Assembly: GCA_944363605.1 (NCBI GenBank)
Contig: CALVUM010000038.1
Location: 1-33,205 of the forward strand
From: an uncultured Bacilli bacterium
GTDB lineage: Bacteria; Bacillota_I; Bacilli_A; RF39; UBA660
Reading direction: 5' to 3'
DNA: 33,205 nucleotides
Each line of letters opens with the position of its first letter. Within the stretch, counting starts at the first letter, position 1. The position numbers and the translations under genes are program-made. Under the pieces are notes generated by a model. The model searched no databases and was not told the origin of the DNA. It saw only the letters and a list, made by a program, of their open reading frames with translations. Shown one piece after another: positions 8,651 through 15,581 of this stretch.

Positions 8651-8678
8651 GGTAGTGTGAATAGTTTATTACACTACC
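8651..8678. repeat. Hairpin upstream of the small membrane protein
   Basis: GGTAGTGT (8651-8658) and ACACTACC (8671-8678) are perfect 8-bp arms. Inside them AATA/TATT can extend the stem past one bulged base. A T-rich stretch follows on the plus strand but no clean U-run on the minus strand. It may be a weak plus-strand terminator or a 5'-leader structure. Confidence 0.4.
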
Positions 8679-8784
8679 ACTTTGTTTTTCTCTTTATTTA
8701 TAGGCATTTTTATACATTTTTCTTATACCCCTCTCTTTTTTAGGTATTTTTTATATAAAATTTGCCTTTTTTATCTATCAAAAA

Positions 8785-8844
8785 ATGACATATACCTTTA
8801 TAATGATTTTAGAATAACAATCATAGAATTGAGGTATATGTCAT
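8785..8844. repeat. 13-bp perfect inverted repeat overlapping ribosome site and start of a tiny gene
   Basis: ATGACATATACCT (8785-8797) is exactly repeated in reverse as AGGTATATGTCAT (8832-8844). A nested 6-bp pair, ATGATT (8803-8808)/AATCAT (8819-8824), closes a 10-base loop. The right arm holds the GAGGT ribosome site and the A and T of the ATG of the 29-residue peptide gene. TATAAT at 8799-8804 lies between the arms. The structure fits either an operator or transposon-end palindrome at DNA level, or, if transcription starts upstream, an RNA stem that hides the start site. Confidence 0.7.
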
Positions 8845-8932
8845 GGCTAAAATCTTATCACTTTTTATTAAATTTTTAAATAGAATTAATAAATTTATTT
8901 GGAAAATTATGATTTTTCTTATTATGCTGTAA
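8843..8932 (+). CDS. 29-residue cationic hydrophobic peptide (candidate toxin or leaderless bacteriocin)
   Basis: ATG at 8843 follows TTGAGGTATATGTC, a good ribosome site with 7-base spacing, and opens a 29-residue frame ending in TAA. It begins MAKILSLFIKFLNRINKF and continues IWKIMIFLIML. It has five Lys/Arg, no acidic residue and a strongly hydrophobic C-terminus, so it should bind or span membranes. Composition and size are those of type I toxin peptides and leaderless bacteriocins; I do not recognise a specific family. The 13-bp inverted repeat over its start supports tight control. It converges on the APH gene. The codons are AT-rich like the surroundings, so chance cannot be excluded. 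Confidence 0.4.
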   Translation: MAKILSLFIKFLNRINKFIWKIMIFLIML

Positions 8933-8948
8933 ATGCTAACATAATTTT

Positions 8949-9725
8949 TTATAAATATAATTCCATCATTAATAAATAATAATTTACTTTATTATCTTCT
9001 CTTTTTATATTTAAAATTCTATAAAATTGTTCTACATATTCCTGACCATAGTTTCTTAAAATTGATTTTTCACATATGGCTAAATCAAACCATTTATCAG
9101 CTATCCCACATTCTCCAACATCTATAAAACCAATAAAATTTTTATTTTTTCCAAATATATTAGGCAAACTGGTATCTCCATGTGAAAATACTAATTCTTC
9201 TTCAAATTTATTTTCCTTTAGGTACTTTAATAAATTTTCGGCTGAACCAAATTTTTTTCTTGTTTCATCTTTCAAAGATGAAGTATTAACTAAATTATTT
9301 TTTACATTTTTCTCAATTAAAGATAACTTGTAATCATTAGAGACATCGAATGGACAATTTGTTATATCAACACTATGAATTTTATGAAAAGCATCTTTCA
9401 AAACAGAAAGTGCTATGTCTGGATTATTAGTATATTCTTCATCACATAGCATTTTTCCAGATGTTTCTTCAGTTATCAAATAATCATTTCCTGATTCTTG
9501 AATATACATTACTACTTTGGGAACAGGTAATTTACCTTGTAACCAACTTAATCTTTTATATTCTTGAAGAAGTAAGTTTTCTTTCATAATTTTTAAATAA
9601 AAACATCCTTCTTTATTTTTTATTCTAACCACTTGTGAATCAGAACATCCGATACTTATTTCCTCTAACTTAGCATCTTTTATAAACTTCTCGACATTTT
9701 CTGGTATAAAATAATTAAATTTCAC
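8949..9725 (-). CDS. APH(3')-like aminoglycoside phosphotransferase
   Basis: A 258-residue kinase resembling APH(3')-III in layout. WLQGKLPVPKV in the N-lobe, HKIHSVDITNCPF in the middle, then the catalytic loop FSHGDTSLPNIF (HGDxxxxN) and the metal-binding block GFIDVGECGIADKWFDLA. The ATP-binding Lys is probably in FYLKIMKE. It would phosphorylate the 3'-hydroxyl of kanamycin or neomycin-type drugs. It starts at GTG 9725, one base after the stop codon of the ABC-F gene, with the ribosome site AGAGGG inside that gene's last codons, so the two are co-translated. I infer divergence from known resistance alleles, so substrate range is uncertain. Confidence 0.8.
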   Translation of the reverse strand: MKFNYFIPENVEKFIKDAKLEEISIGCSDSQVVRIKNKEGCFYLKIMKENLLLQEYKRLSWLQGKLPVPKVVMYIQESGNDYLITEETSGKMLCDEEYTNNPDIALSVLKDAFHKIHSVDITNCPFDVSNDYKLSLIEKNVKNNLVNTSSLKDETRKKFGSAENLLKYLKENKFEEELVFSHGDTSLPNIFGKNKNFIGFIDVGECGIADKWFDLAICEKSILRNYGQEYVEQFYRILNIKREDNKVNYYLLMMELYL

Positions 9726-9726
9726 T

Positions 9727-11406
9727 TTACCCTCTTCCTTTCGGATAAGAAACTTTATTTTGGGATGAAGTTAGTGATAATCTTTTAACTTTTTGTTCTT
9801 TATAATAATCATAGTTTCCTAAATAATGAGAAAATTGTTGTTCTTCAATATTCTCTATCCTCTCTGCTAATTGATTAATAAAATATCGATCATGCGATAT
9901 AAAAAACAATGTTCCTTGATACTCACTTAATGCTTCTTCTAACATTTCTTTAGTATCAATATCAATATGATTCGTTGGCTCATCTAGTATTAATAGATTT
10001 GCCTTTTTTTGAATTAATTCAAATAGTTTTAATCTCACTTTTTCGCCACCAGATAATGTTCCTACTCTTTTAAATACGTTTTCACCATAAAATAAGAATT
10101 TAGCAAGCGAAGCCCTTAAATGTGTTTCAGTCCCATCAAAAGATCGTCTAGCCACATCTAAAATTGTTGCATTTTCATCTTCAAAATGTATCTCCTGTGG
10201 AATATAGCCAATAGATACTTGGCTCCCGATTTTTATTTCTCCTTGACAAATAAAATCAGAAGTAGGATCTAAAATTGCTTTTATAAAAGTAGATTTTCCT
10301 GTACCATTTTTTCCCATCAAGCAAACTTTTTCGCCATATTGCAAATTCATTTCTGCACCATCTAACAGCACTTTTTCGCCTGCTATCAAACCTAAATCGT
10401 CTACTACTAATACATCTTTCCCAGAACGTTTATGTACTTCAAAATCTAATGGTAAAGTTTTTTTCGATTCAGGTTTATCTAGCATTTCCATTTTTTCTAA
10501 TCTTTTTTCAATGCAAGCTGCTCTTCTAAAAAATCTTGGATTATCTCCTTGTGTTCCCCATTCTCTTAATTTTTTTACTGTATTCTGCATTGCTTCAATT
10601 TTCTTTTGTTGATTTTTGTATTCTTCAAATTCTGCTAAGGCTCTTCTTTCACTTTCCTGTAAATAATAAGTATAATTTCCATGATAAACATCAGCTTTAC
10701 CTTTATCAATGAATATGGTTTTTGTAGCGACTCTATCTAAGAAATATCGATCATGTGAACTTATAATTATTGTCCCTTTATAGCCTTGCAAAAATTGTTC
10801 AAACCATTCTAAAGTATCAATATCTAAATGGTTTGTTGGTTCATCCAATAATAATATGTCCGGATTGCTAATCACTAGCGAAGCTAGATTAACGATTGTT
10901 TTTTCACCACCAGATAATGTATTAAAACTTCTATCTAACATTTCTTCTGATATTTTAAATCCATTGCAAATTTTACTAACTTTTTCATCAATTTCATATC
11001 CGCCCATATTTTGAAAATAATCTTGTAACTTGCCATATGCAGATAATATTGGCTCTAAATTATCTTGTGATACTGTGGTGAATTTTTGTTCATACTCTCG
11101 CATTTTTCGTTCTACTTCAAAGAGCTTTTTAAAATCTTTCAGTAATAAATCCCTAACGGTACAATCATCTGAAACTTTCGGTGGCATTTGAGATAACAAC
11201 CCTACGCTTGCCCCTTTTCTCGTTGTTACCATACCACTATCTAATTTTTCTTCTCCGACTATTACTTTGAAAATTGTAGTTTTTCCACAGCCATTTGGTC
11301 CAATTAAAGCAATTCTTTCGCCCGTTGTTGCTTCTAAATCAAATCCATCTAAAACATTTTTAAAACCAAAATTTTTCTTGGCATCATTTAATGCAATTTC
11401 TATCAT
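9727..11406 (-). CDS. ABC-F family ATPase, possible ribosome-protection resistance protein
   Basis: 559 residues from ATG at 11406 (ribosome site AGAGGTGA), with two ABC domains and no membrane segments. Domain 1 has GPNGCGKTT, LSGGEKT, ILLLDEPTNHLD and SSHDRYFLD. Domain 2 has GKNGTGKST, LSGGEKV, LLILDEPTNHID and SHDRYFI. The interdomain linker (EFEEYKNQQKKIEAMQ, then LREWGTQGDNPRFFRRAA) is about 80 residues and highly charged. ABC-F proteins act at the ribosomal E-site, and the antibiotic-resistance subgroup displaces drugs. Coupling to an APH gene favours a resistance role. The same frame is open upstream into a LysR fragment, so a longer 660-residue fusion from 11709 is possible. I cannot name the subfamily. 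Confidence 0.85.
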   Translation of the reverse strand: MIEIALNDAKKNFGFKNVLDGFDLEATTGERIALIGPNGCGKTTIFKVIVGEEKLDSGMVTTRKGASVGLLSQMPPKVSDDCTVRDLLLKDFKKLFEVERKMREYEQKFTTVSQDNLEPILSAYGKLQDYFQNMGGYEIDEKVSKICNGFKISEEMLDRSFNTLSGGEKTIVNLASLVISNPDILLLDEPTNHLDIDTLEWFEQFLQGYKGTIIISSHDRYFLDRVATKTIFIDKGKADVYHGNYTYYLQESERRALAEFEEYKNQQKKIEAMQNTVKKLREWGTQGDNPRFFRRAACIEKRLEKMEMLDKPESKKTLPLDFEVHKRSGKDVLVVDDLGLIAGEKVLLDGAEMNLQYGEKVCLMGKNGTGKSTFIKAILDPTSDFICQGEIKIGSQVSIGYIPQEIHFEDENATILDVARRSFDGTETHLRASLAKFLFYGENVFKRVGTLSGGEKVRLKLFELIQKKANLLILDEPTNHIDIDTKEMLEEALSEYQGTLFFISHDRYFINQLAERIENIEEQQFSHYLGNYDYYKEQKVKRLSLTSSQNKVSYPKGRG

Positions 11407-11709
11407 AACTATCACCTCTTTAAAATGAAATTTTATTGCCTTATGTAACGAAATTAATATTGAAAAGTTATTTGAATAAGCCATAGGAATATGTTCTTTA
11501 TATGCAACATGTTCTCCGGATTTTGTCAAATGAATACCAGTTGAAGTTCTCATAAATAATTCCGTATTTAATTGTTCTTCTAGTTTTTTTATTGCTTGAG
11601 TAACGGCTGGCTGGGATATATAAAGCTGCTCAGCGGCTTTAGTAAAACTATTATATTTTGCTACAACATAAAATGTTTTATATAAATTTAAATCAATATT
11701 ATTGTTCAT
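11407..11709 (-). pseudogene. LysR-type regulator remnant joined in frame to the ABC-F gene
   Basis: ATG at 11709 has a strong GGGGAGGG ribosome site. Its first 70 or so residues are an intact LysR DNA-binding domain: LYKTFYVVAKYNSFTKAAEQ, then LYISQPAVTQAIKKLEEQL and GIHLTKSGEHVAY. The effector-binding domain, normally about 220 residues, is missing. After HVAY the frame runs through about 30 unrelated residues (from KEHIPMAYSNN) into the ABC-F start without a stop. The short motif GAACAT occurs just before and at the junction. This looks like a deletion or insertion that fused a lysR 5' end to the leader of an ABC-F gene. Confidence 0.65.
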
Positions 11710-11740
11710 TTTCCCTCCCCTTTTCTAAAATCATTCTAAC

Positions 11741-11767
11741 AAAAAAGAAAGCTCATTACAAGCTTTC
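11741..11767 (-). terminator. Terminator of the SigF-like gene
   Basis: On the minus strand GAAAGCT (11767-11761), 7-base loop, AGCTTTC (11753-11747), then six T residues. It overlaps the last bases of the sigma factor stop codon and ends about 30 bases before the LysR remnant. Confidence 0.8.
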
Positions 11768-12416
11768 AGACTACTTCATAGAATTTTTTTAATTGCTCTA
11801 AACTTTTCTTTTCATATCTAGATACCATTACTTGAGTCATCCCAAGGCGTTTGGCCGTTTCACTTTGCGATAAATCCTCAAAATAACGATACTTGATAAT
11901 TTTTTGACTACTTTTTGGAAGGGTGTTAATACTATCTTCCAATGTAATTTTTTCATCCAAGGATAGTCGTTCTTCCATAGCAATAGTCTCATGAAGGTCG
12001 TGTGCCTCATCTCGTTCTTCATCCAAACTAATTGATTTTGTCGTAACAAGAAAAGCCTCTCTTACTTGGATAGGACTAAGATTTAAGAATGAACCAATTT
12101 CCTCGTACGTAGGTGTTCTGTTCATCTTTAAACTTAGGGCATTTTTGGTGGATTCAATCTGCTTTGCTAATCTTAATATTTCTTTACTTACTTTTATCTC
12201 ACGATCTTTCATTACAAAATCATACATTTCTCCAAAAATATAATCGTAAGCATAAGTAGAAAATTTGGTCGTTCCATTTTTTCGATAATTTTTATAAGCT
12301 TTTAAAATTCCCATGGCACCAGCTTGTAATAAATCTTCAAAAGAAACTTGATAAAAGTTTTGAGCAATATGTTTGATTAAAGCCGTATTTTCTTTAATCA
12401 AGTCCTCTGTTGTCAA
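11766..12416 (-). CDS. sigF: SigF/SigG-like sporulation sigma factor
   Basis: A 216-residue sigma-70 family protein lacking region 1. Region 2 includes DLLQAGAMGILKAY and FSTYAYDYIFGEM. Region 3 includes VSKEILRLAKQIE and LKMNRTPTYEEI. The region 4 helix-turn-helix is DLSQSETAKRLGMTQVMVSR. The FSTYA..-IGE-, VS..L-, RxPTxEEI and SQxxVSRxEKK pattern belongs to the SigB/F/G group. TTG at 12416 follows GGAGGATAAGG. It lies 20 bases after a SpoIIAA-like STAS gene and near a DacF-type gene, as in the dacF-spoIIA-sigF locus of Bacillus, so SigF is the best reading. SigG or a SigB-like factor remains possible. Confidence 0.75.
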   Translation of the reverse strand: MTTEDLIKENTALIKHIAQNFYQVSFEDLLQAGAMGILKAYKNYRKNGTTKFSTYAYDYIFGEMYDFVMKDREIKVSKEILRLAKQIESTKNALSLKMNRTPTYEEIGSFLNLSPIQVREAFLVTTKSISLDEERDEAHDLHETIAMEERLSLDEKITLEDSINTLPKSSQKIIKYRYFEDLSQSETAKRLGMTQVMVSRYEKKSLEQLKKFYEVV

Positions 12417-12436
12417 CCTTATCCTCCAATTCTTTT

Positions 12437-12733
12437 TTACTGTATGCGCATACGGTATCCAATCAGTTCTTTTTTGATACTTTCTTTAACATCGCATAAA
12501 AGAAAATTACCTTTTTGCTTTTTTAATACAACTTTTGTCTTTAATAAAGCATATTTTCCATCAAGATCAATTTTTTTCAACTTCTTACAGTCACAAACAA
12601 AGTTTTTTACATTATTTTTGACAATATAAGGAATTAAATAATCAAGAACTTGATGCGTTTCTTTTCGGGTCAATTTTCCTTCTAGTTTTGCATAAAGATT
12701 TTCTTTTCTTTCTTCAATTTGTAAAATTAGCAT
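12437..12733 (-). CDS. STAS-domain protein, SpoIIAA-like anti-anti-sigma factor with altered phosphosite
   Basis: 98 residues with the STAS pattern: beta strand LILQIEERKENLYAKLEGKL, helix, FVCDCKKLKKIDLDGKYALL, then GNFLLCDVKESIKKEL. In SpoIIAA the corresponding loop is D-S-S-G, and the second Ser is phosphorylated by SpoIIAB. Here it reads I-D-L-D-G, so the phospho-acceptor position carries Asp, a natural phosphomimic. ATG at 12733 follows AAGGTGAGG. Position directly before the SigF-like gene supports the assignment; no spoIIAB lies between. The alignment is by eye and the sequence is divergent. Confidence 0.6.
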   Translation of the reverse strand: MLILQIEERKENLYAKLEGKLTRKETHQVLDYLIPYIVKNNVKNFVCDCKKLKKIDLDGKYALLKTKVVLKKQKGNFLLCDVKESIKKELIGYRMRIQ

Positions 12734-12801
12734 AGCCTCACCTTGCCTATTTTAATATAGAGAAAAAACGAATTTTTTTAAACAAATTCGACAAAAGAAA
12801 C

Positions 12802-12827
12802 AAAAAAAAACGTCATTTTAATGACAT
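12802..12827 (-). terminator. Terminator after the LCP gene
   Basis: Minus-strand ATGTCATT (12827-12820), 2-base centre, AATGACGT (12817-12810, one G-T pair), then eight or more T residues. It separates the LCP gene from the STAS-sigma pair, so these are likely transcribed separately. Confidence 0.75.
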
Positions 12828-12829
12828 TT

Positions 12830-14272
12830 TTATGTAAGCATGATTTCATCTATTTTTTGCTTGGAATTTTCTAGTTGTTCTTCATCAGGAATCATAACGG
12901 AAGAATATAAATCGGGCATAGAAGCTGTTTTCCTTGAAGCATCCGCCCCTGATAAAACTTGCATCTCTATATTCCATGATGGCATATCTTGTAATTGCAT
13001 TTTAACAAAACCTGTTATACTATCAAAATCAAAATTTGTTGTAAAGTTTCCTTCCATACTTCCAAGAAGTTCTCCATATTTTGTTAAAATGGTTGTTGTA
13101 GTAAGTTTATTTACAACTGCTTCTACTACTTGTTGTTGATGCCTTGCTCTTGCTACATCCCCTTCCCGAAGCCCGTAACGCTCTCGGACATATGCAAGGG
13201 CTTGTTTTCCATTTAAATGATTTATTCCTTTTTGAAATTCATAATAAATATGTGTCTCTTCTTCATAATCAGCAGTAAACGCGAATGGTGAATCCACATC
13301 TATCCCACCTAAAGCATCGACAATTTGTATCAAAGAGGTAAAATTAAATTTAATATAGTAATTTATATCCATATCTAATAAATCTTCAATCGTCTTAATA
13401 CTTACATCTACACCCTTTAATCCTGCATGCGTAAGCTTATCGTTTAACTCTCCATCATCCTCGGCTATCTTAACATAATAATCTCTTGGAATCGAAGTGA
13501 GTAAAATTTGATGCGTTATAGGGTTTACAGTAATTACCATATTCACATCACTTCTCGCGACACTTGAAATAGCATCATACGTATCTACTCCTGTAATATA
13601 TACACTAAAAGGTTCTTTAGTAATTGCCACATCTTTTCGAAAATCACTCTTTTGGACTTCCACTGATACTGTATCGAGAATTTTATGATTTTCTTTAAAT
13701 TCTTGACTCATTTCATTATAAAGTTCTTCTTCTTTTTTTTCTAATAAGATTACCCTTAATTCATCCTTCAAAAAAGATTCAATTAAGGCTCCTGTTCCTT
13801 CAATTTCTTCTTTTTTAATAGATACGTCAATTTGTTTAAAAGCTTTTGTTGCTCCCTCGCGATTTTTTACATAGGCAATACTTTCATTTTCTAAATCCCT
13901 TAAAGAGGAAAATTCACTTGTTTTTTTAACAATCACTTGATATTGTTCTGTTTGAATATTTAAGAATGAAAATTGATGTAAAAAATCTAATGTAATATTT
14001 TGATAGTTAATACCAATAAAATAAAAAACAAATAAAAAACACGCGCCAATGGTTCCAATTATTCGATAACTAGCCTTTTTTTTCGAAAGAAAAAAATAGA
14101 TTCCTATATCTAAAAAAAGCAGAATAAGAAAAATTAAAACTAAATAGATCCAAGGCAAAACATTTATCCGTAAAAACATTATGAAAACGTAGATACTCAT
14201 TAAACCAATCAAAATAGCTAAAGATTTAAAAATAACTGCTTTTTTTAATTTTAACTTCTTTTTCTTTTGCAC
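12830..14272 (-). CDS. LytR-CpsA-Psr (LCP) family cell-wall glycopolymer ligase
   Basis: A 480-residue membrane protein with about three N-terminal hydrophobic helices (residues 14-110). An accessory region (residues about 110-215) precedes the LCP domain from about 220. LCP hallmarks are VYITGVDTYDA, SDVNMVITVNP, LLTSIPRDYYV, LTHAGLKG and ALAYVRERYGLREGDVARAR, including the conserved Arg and Asp residues that bind polyprenyl pyrophosphate. These enzymes attach teichoic acid or capsule polymers to peptidoglycan on the outer face. GTG at 14272 follows AGGTGAG. It sits between the DacF-type gene and the spoIIAA-sigF-like pair, a position I do not know from Bacillus. Confidence 0.88.
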   Translation of the reverse strand: MQKKKKLKLKKAVIFKSLAILIGLMSIYVFIMFLRINVLPWIYLVLIFLILLFLDIGIYFFLSKKKASYRIIGTIGACFLFVFYFIGINYQNITLDFLHQFSFLNIQTEQYQVIVKKTSEFSSLRDLENESIAYVKNREGATKAFKQIDVSIKKEEIEGTGALIESFLKDELRVILLEKKEEELYNEMSQEFKENHKILDTVSVEVQKSDFRKDVAITKEPFSVYITGVDTYDAISSVARSDVNMVITVNPITHQILLTSIPRDYYVKIAEDDGELNDKLTHAGLKGVDVSIKTIEDLLDMDINYYIKFNFTSLIQIVDALGGIDVDSPFAFTADYEEETHIYYEFQKGINHLNGKQALAYVRERYGLREGDVARARHQQQVVEAVVNKLTTTTILTKYGELLGSMEGNFTTNFDFDSITGFVKMQLQDMPSWNIEMQVLSGADASRKTASMPDLYSSVMIPDEEQLENSKQKIDEIMLT

Positions 14273-14340
14273 GAGTACTCACCTATTTTTATTATAAAAG
14301 AAAAACAAGGAAAGACAATCTTTTCTTGCTTATTTGACAT

Positions 14341-15504
14341 TTATTTTATTAAAATTTGACCAGCTGTTAGATGCTTTAAATTTTTTAGAAATGCTTGCCA
14401 CCAGTTTACTTTTGGTATATCTTCTTTGATGGTCACATCTAAATTATCTAAAACCGTTCCGCTTTCATCGACCACTTCTGCTTTGCCCACAATATCGCCT
14501 TTTTTTAGAGGAGCTACTAAAGAATCCACAGAAACATTAAAGGAATAGTTCGGTTTTGGATCGGTTTGTTTTATTAATTTTACATAATCATTTTTAAGGA
14601 CAATATCTACTTGCTCTGTAACTCCATTTTCTACTCTTTTTACGCCTAAAGAATCATTTGTTGTTAAAACAACATAGTTTTTATATGTGTTAAAACCATA
14701 ATTTAAAAGACTCGTTGTATCACTGCTTCTTTTGTCACTTGTCTCGGCACCCATTACCACTGAAATTAAACGCATTGTATTTTTCTTAGCTGTTGCCGTA
14801 AGACAATAGCCAGCTGTTTGAGTAAACCCAGTTTTTAAACCATCCACACCATCATAAAATCTGACAAGCTTATTCGTATTAACAAGCCAAATACTAGAAC
14901 CATCGTTTTTTTGTAAATAATCTTCATAGATACTCGTATACTCTAAAATTGTTGGATGTTTTAATAACTCAAAAGCCATTAAAGCCATATCATAAGCAGT
15001 TGTATAATGATCTTCGGCATCTAAGCCGTGTGGATTTACGAAATGAGTATTTGTTGCTCCTAACTCTTGAGCCCGTTTATTCATGAGATTGACAAAATCC
15101 TCAACTGTTCCAGAAATTTTTTCAGCCATCGCGACAACCGCATCATTTCCGGATGCAACGGCAATTCCTTTTAAAAGTTCTTTTACTTTATAAGTTTCTC
15201 CAGCTTGTAAATATACTTGACTTCCACCCATACTCGCAGCATTCTCGCTAATGGTTACATCATCTTCCATATTTAAAGAACCATTATCAATGGCTTCCAT
15301 AATTAAAAGCATGCTCATTACTTTGGTCATTGAAGCAGGTGCAAGTTTCTCTTGTTCATTTTTCTTAAACAAAATAGTTTTGGTATTCGCGTCTAGTAAA
15401 ATGGCACTTTTACTATTGGGAGCTAAATCCCCACTTACCTCTTCTGCAGATACGCTTGGAGTAAATAAACAAAGCAAAAGTAAAAAACAAATTATTTTTT
15501 TCAT
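14341..15504 (-). CDS. dacF: D-alanyl-D-alanine carboxypeptidase, DacF-type (PBP5 family, S11)
   Basis: A 387-residue secreted enzyme with a signal peptide (MKKIICFLLLLCLFTPSVSA, cleavage near residue 20). The active-site motifs of S11 peptidases are all present: SMTK (catalytic Ser), SGN in VASGNDAVVAM, and KTG in DGLKTGFTQTAGY. The C-terminal beta domain (from about residue 275) ends in a weak amphipathic helix (WWQAFLKNLKHL). It trims the terminal D-Ala from peptidoglycan stems, and the DacF group acts in spore cortex. AGAGGTG precedes the ATG. Closeness to the spoIIAA/sigF-like genes mirrors the Bacillus dacF-spoIIA operon. A vegetative DacA role is possible. Confidence 0.9.
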   Translation of the reverse strand: MKKIICFLLLLCLFTPSVSAEEVSGDLAPNSKSAILLDANTKTILFKKNEQEKLAPASMTKVMSMLLIMEAIDNGSLNMEDDVTISENAASMGGSQVYLQAGETYKVKELLKGIAVASGNDAVVAMAEKISGTVEDFVNLMNKRAQELGATNTHFVNPHGLDAEDHYTTAYDMALMAFELLKHPTILEYTSIYEDYLQKNDGSSIWLVNTNKLVRFYDGVDGLKTGFTQTAGYCLTATAKKNTMRLISVVMGAETSDKRSSDTTSLLNYGFNTYKNYVVLTTNDSLGVKRVENGVTEQVDIVLKNDYVKLIKQTDPKPNYSFNVSVDSLVAPLKKGDIVGKAEVVDESGTVLDNLDVTIKEDIPKVNWWQAFLKNLKHLTAGQILIK

Positions 15505-15556
15505 TGTACACCTCTAGTAAAAAAATATGTCAAGCATATATAAATATGCCAAAAAA

Positions 15557-15565
15557 TGCTATACT
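15557..15565 (+). promoter_or_regulatory. Extended -10 promoter for the VanY-like gene
   Basis: TGCTATACT: a TGn extension followed directly by a TATACT -10 at 15560-15565, 16 bases before the start codon. No clear -35 box. Confidence 0.45.
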
Positions 15566-15581
15566 TATATTAGGTGATGTT

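Noticed and set aside
15504..15581. Upstream start for the VanY-like protein
   Set aside because: The ATG at 15504 overlaps the divergent dacF start region and lacks a ribosome site, whereas 15582 has TAGGTGATG and a membrane anchor right after it.
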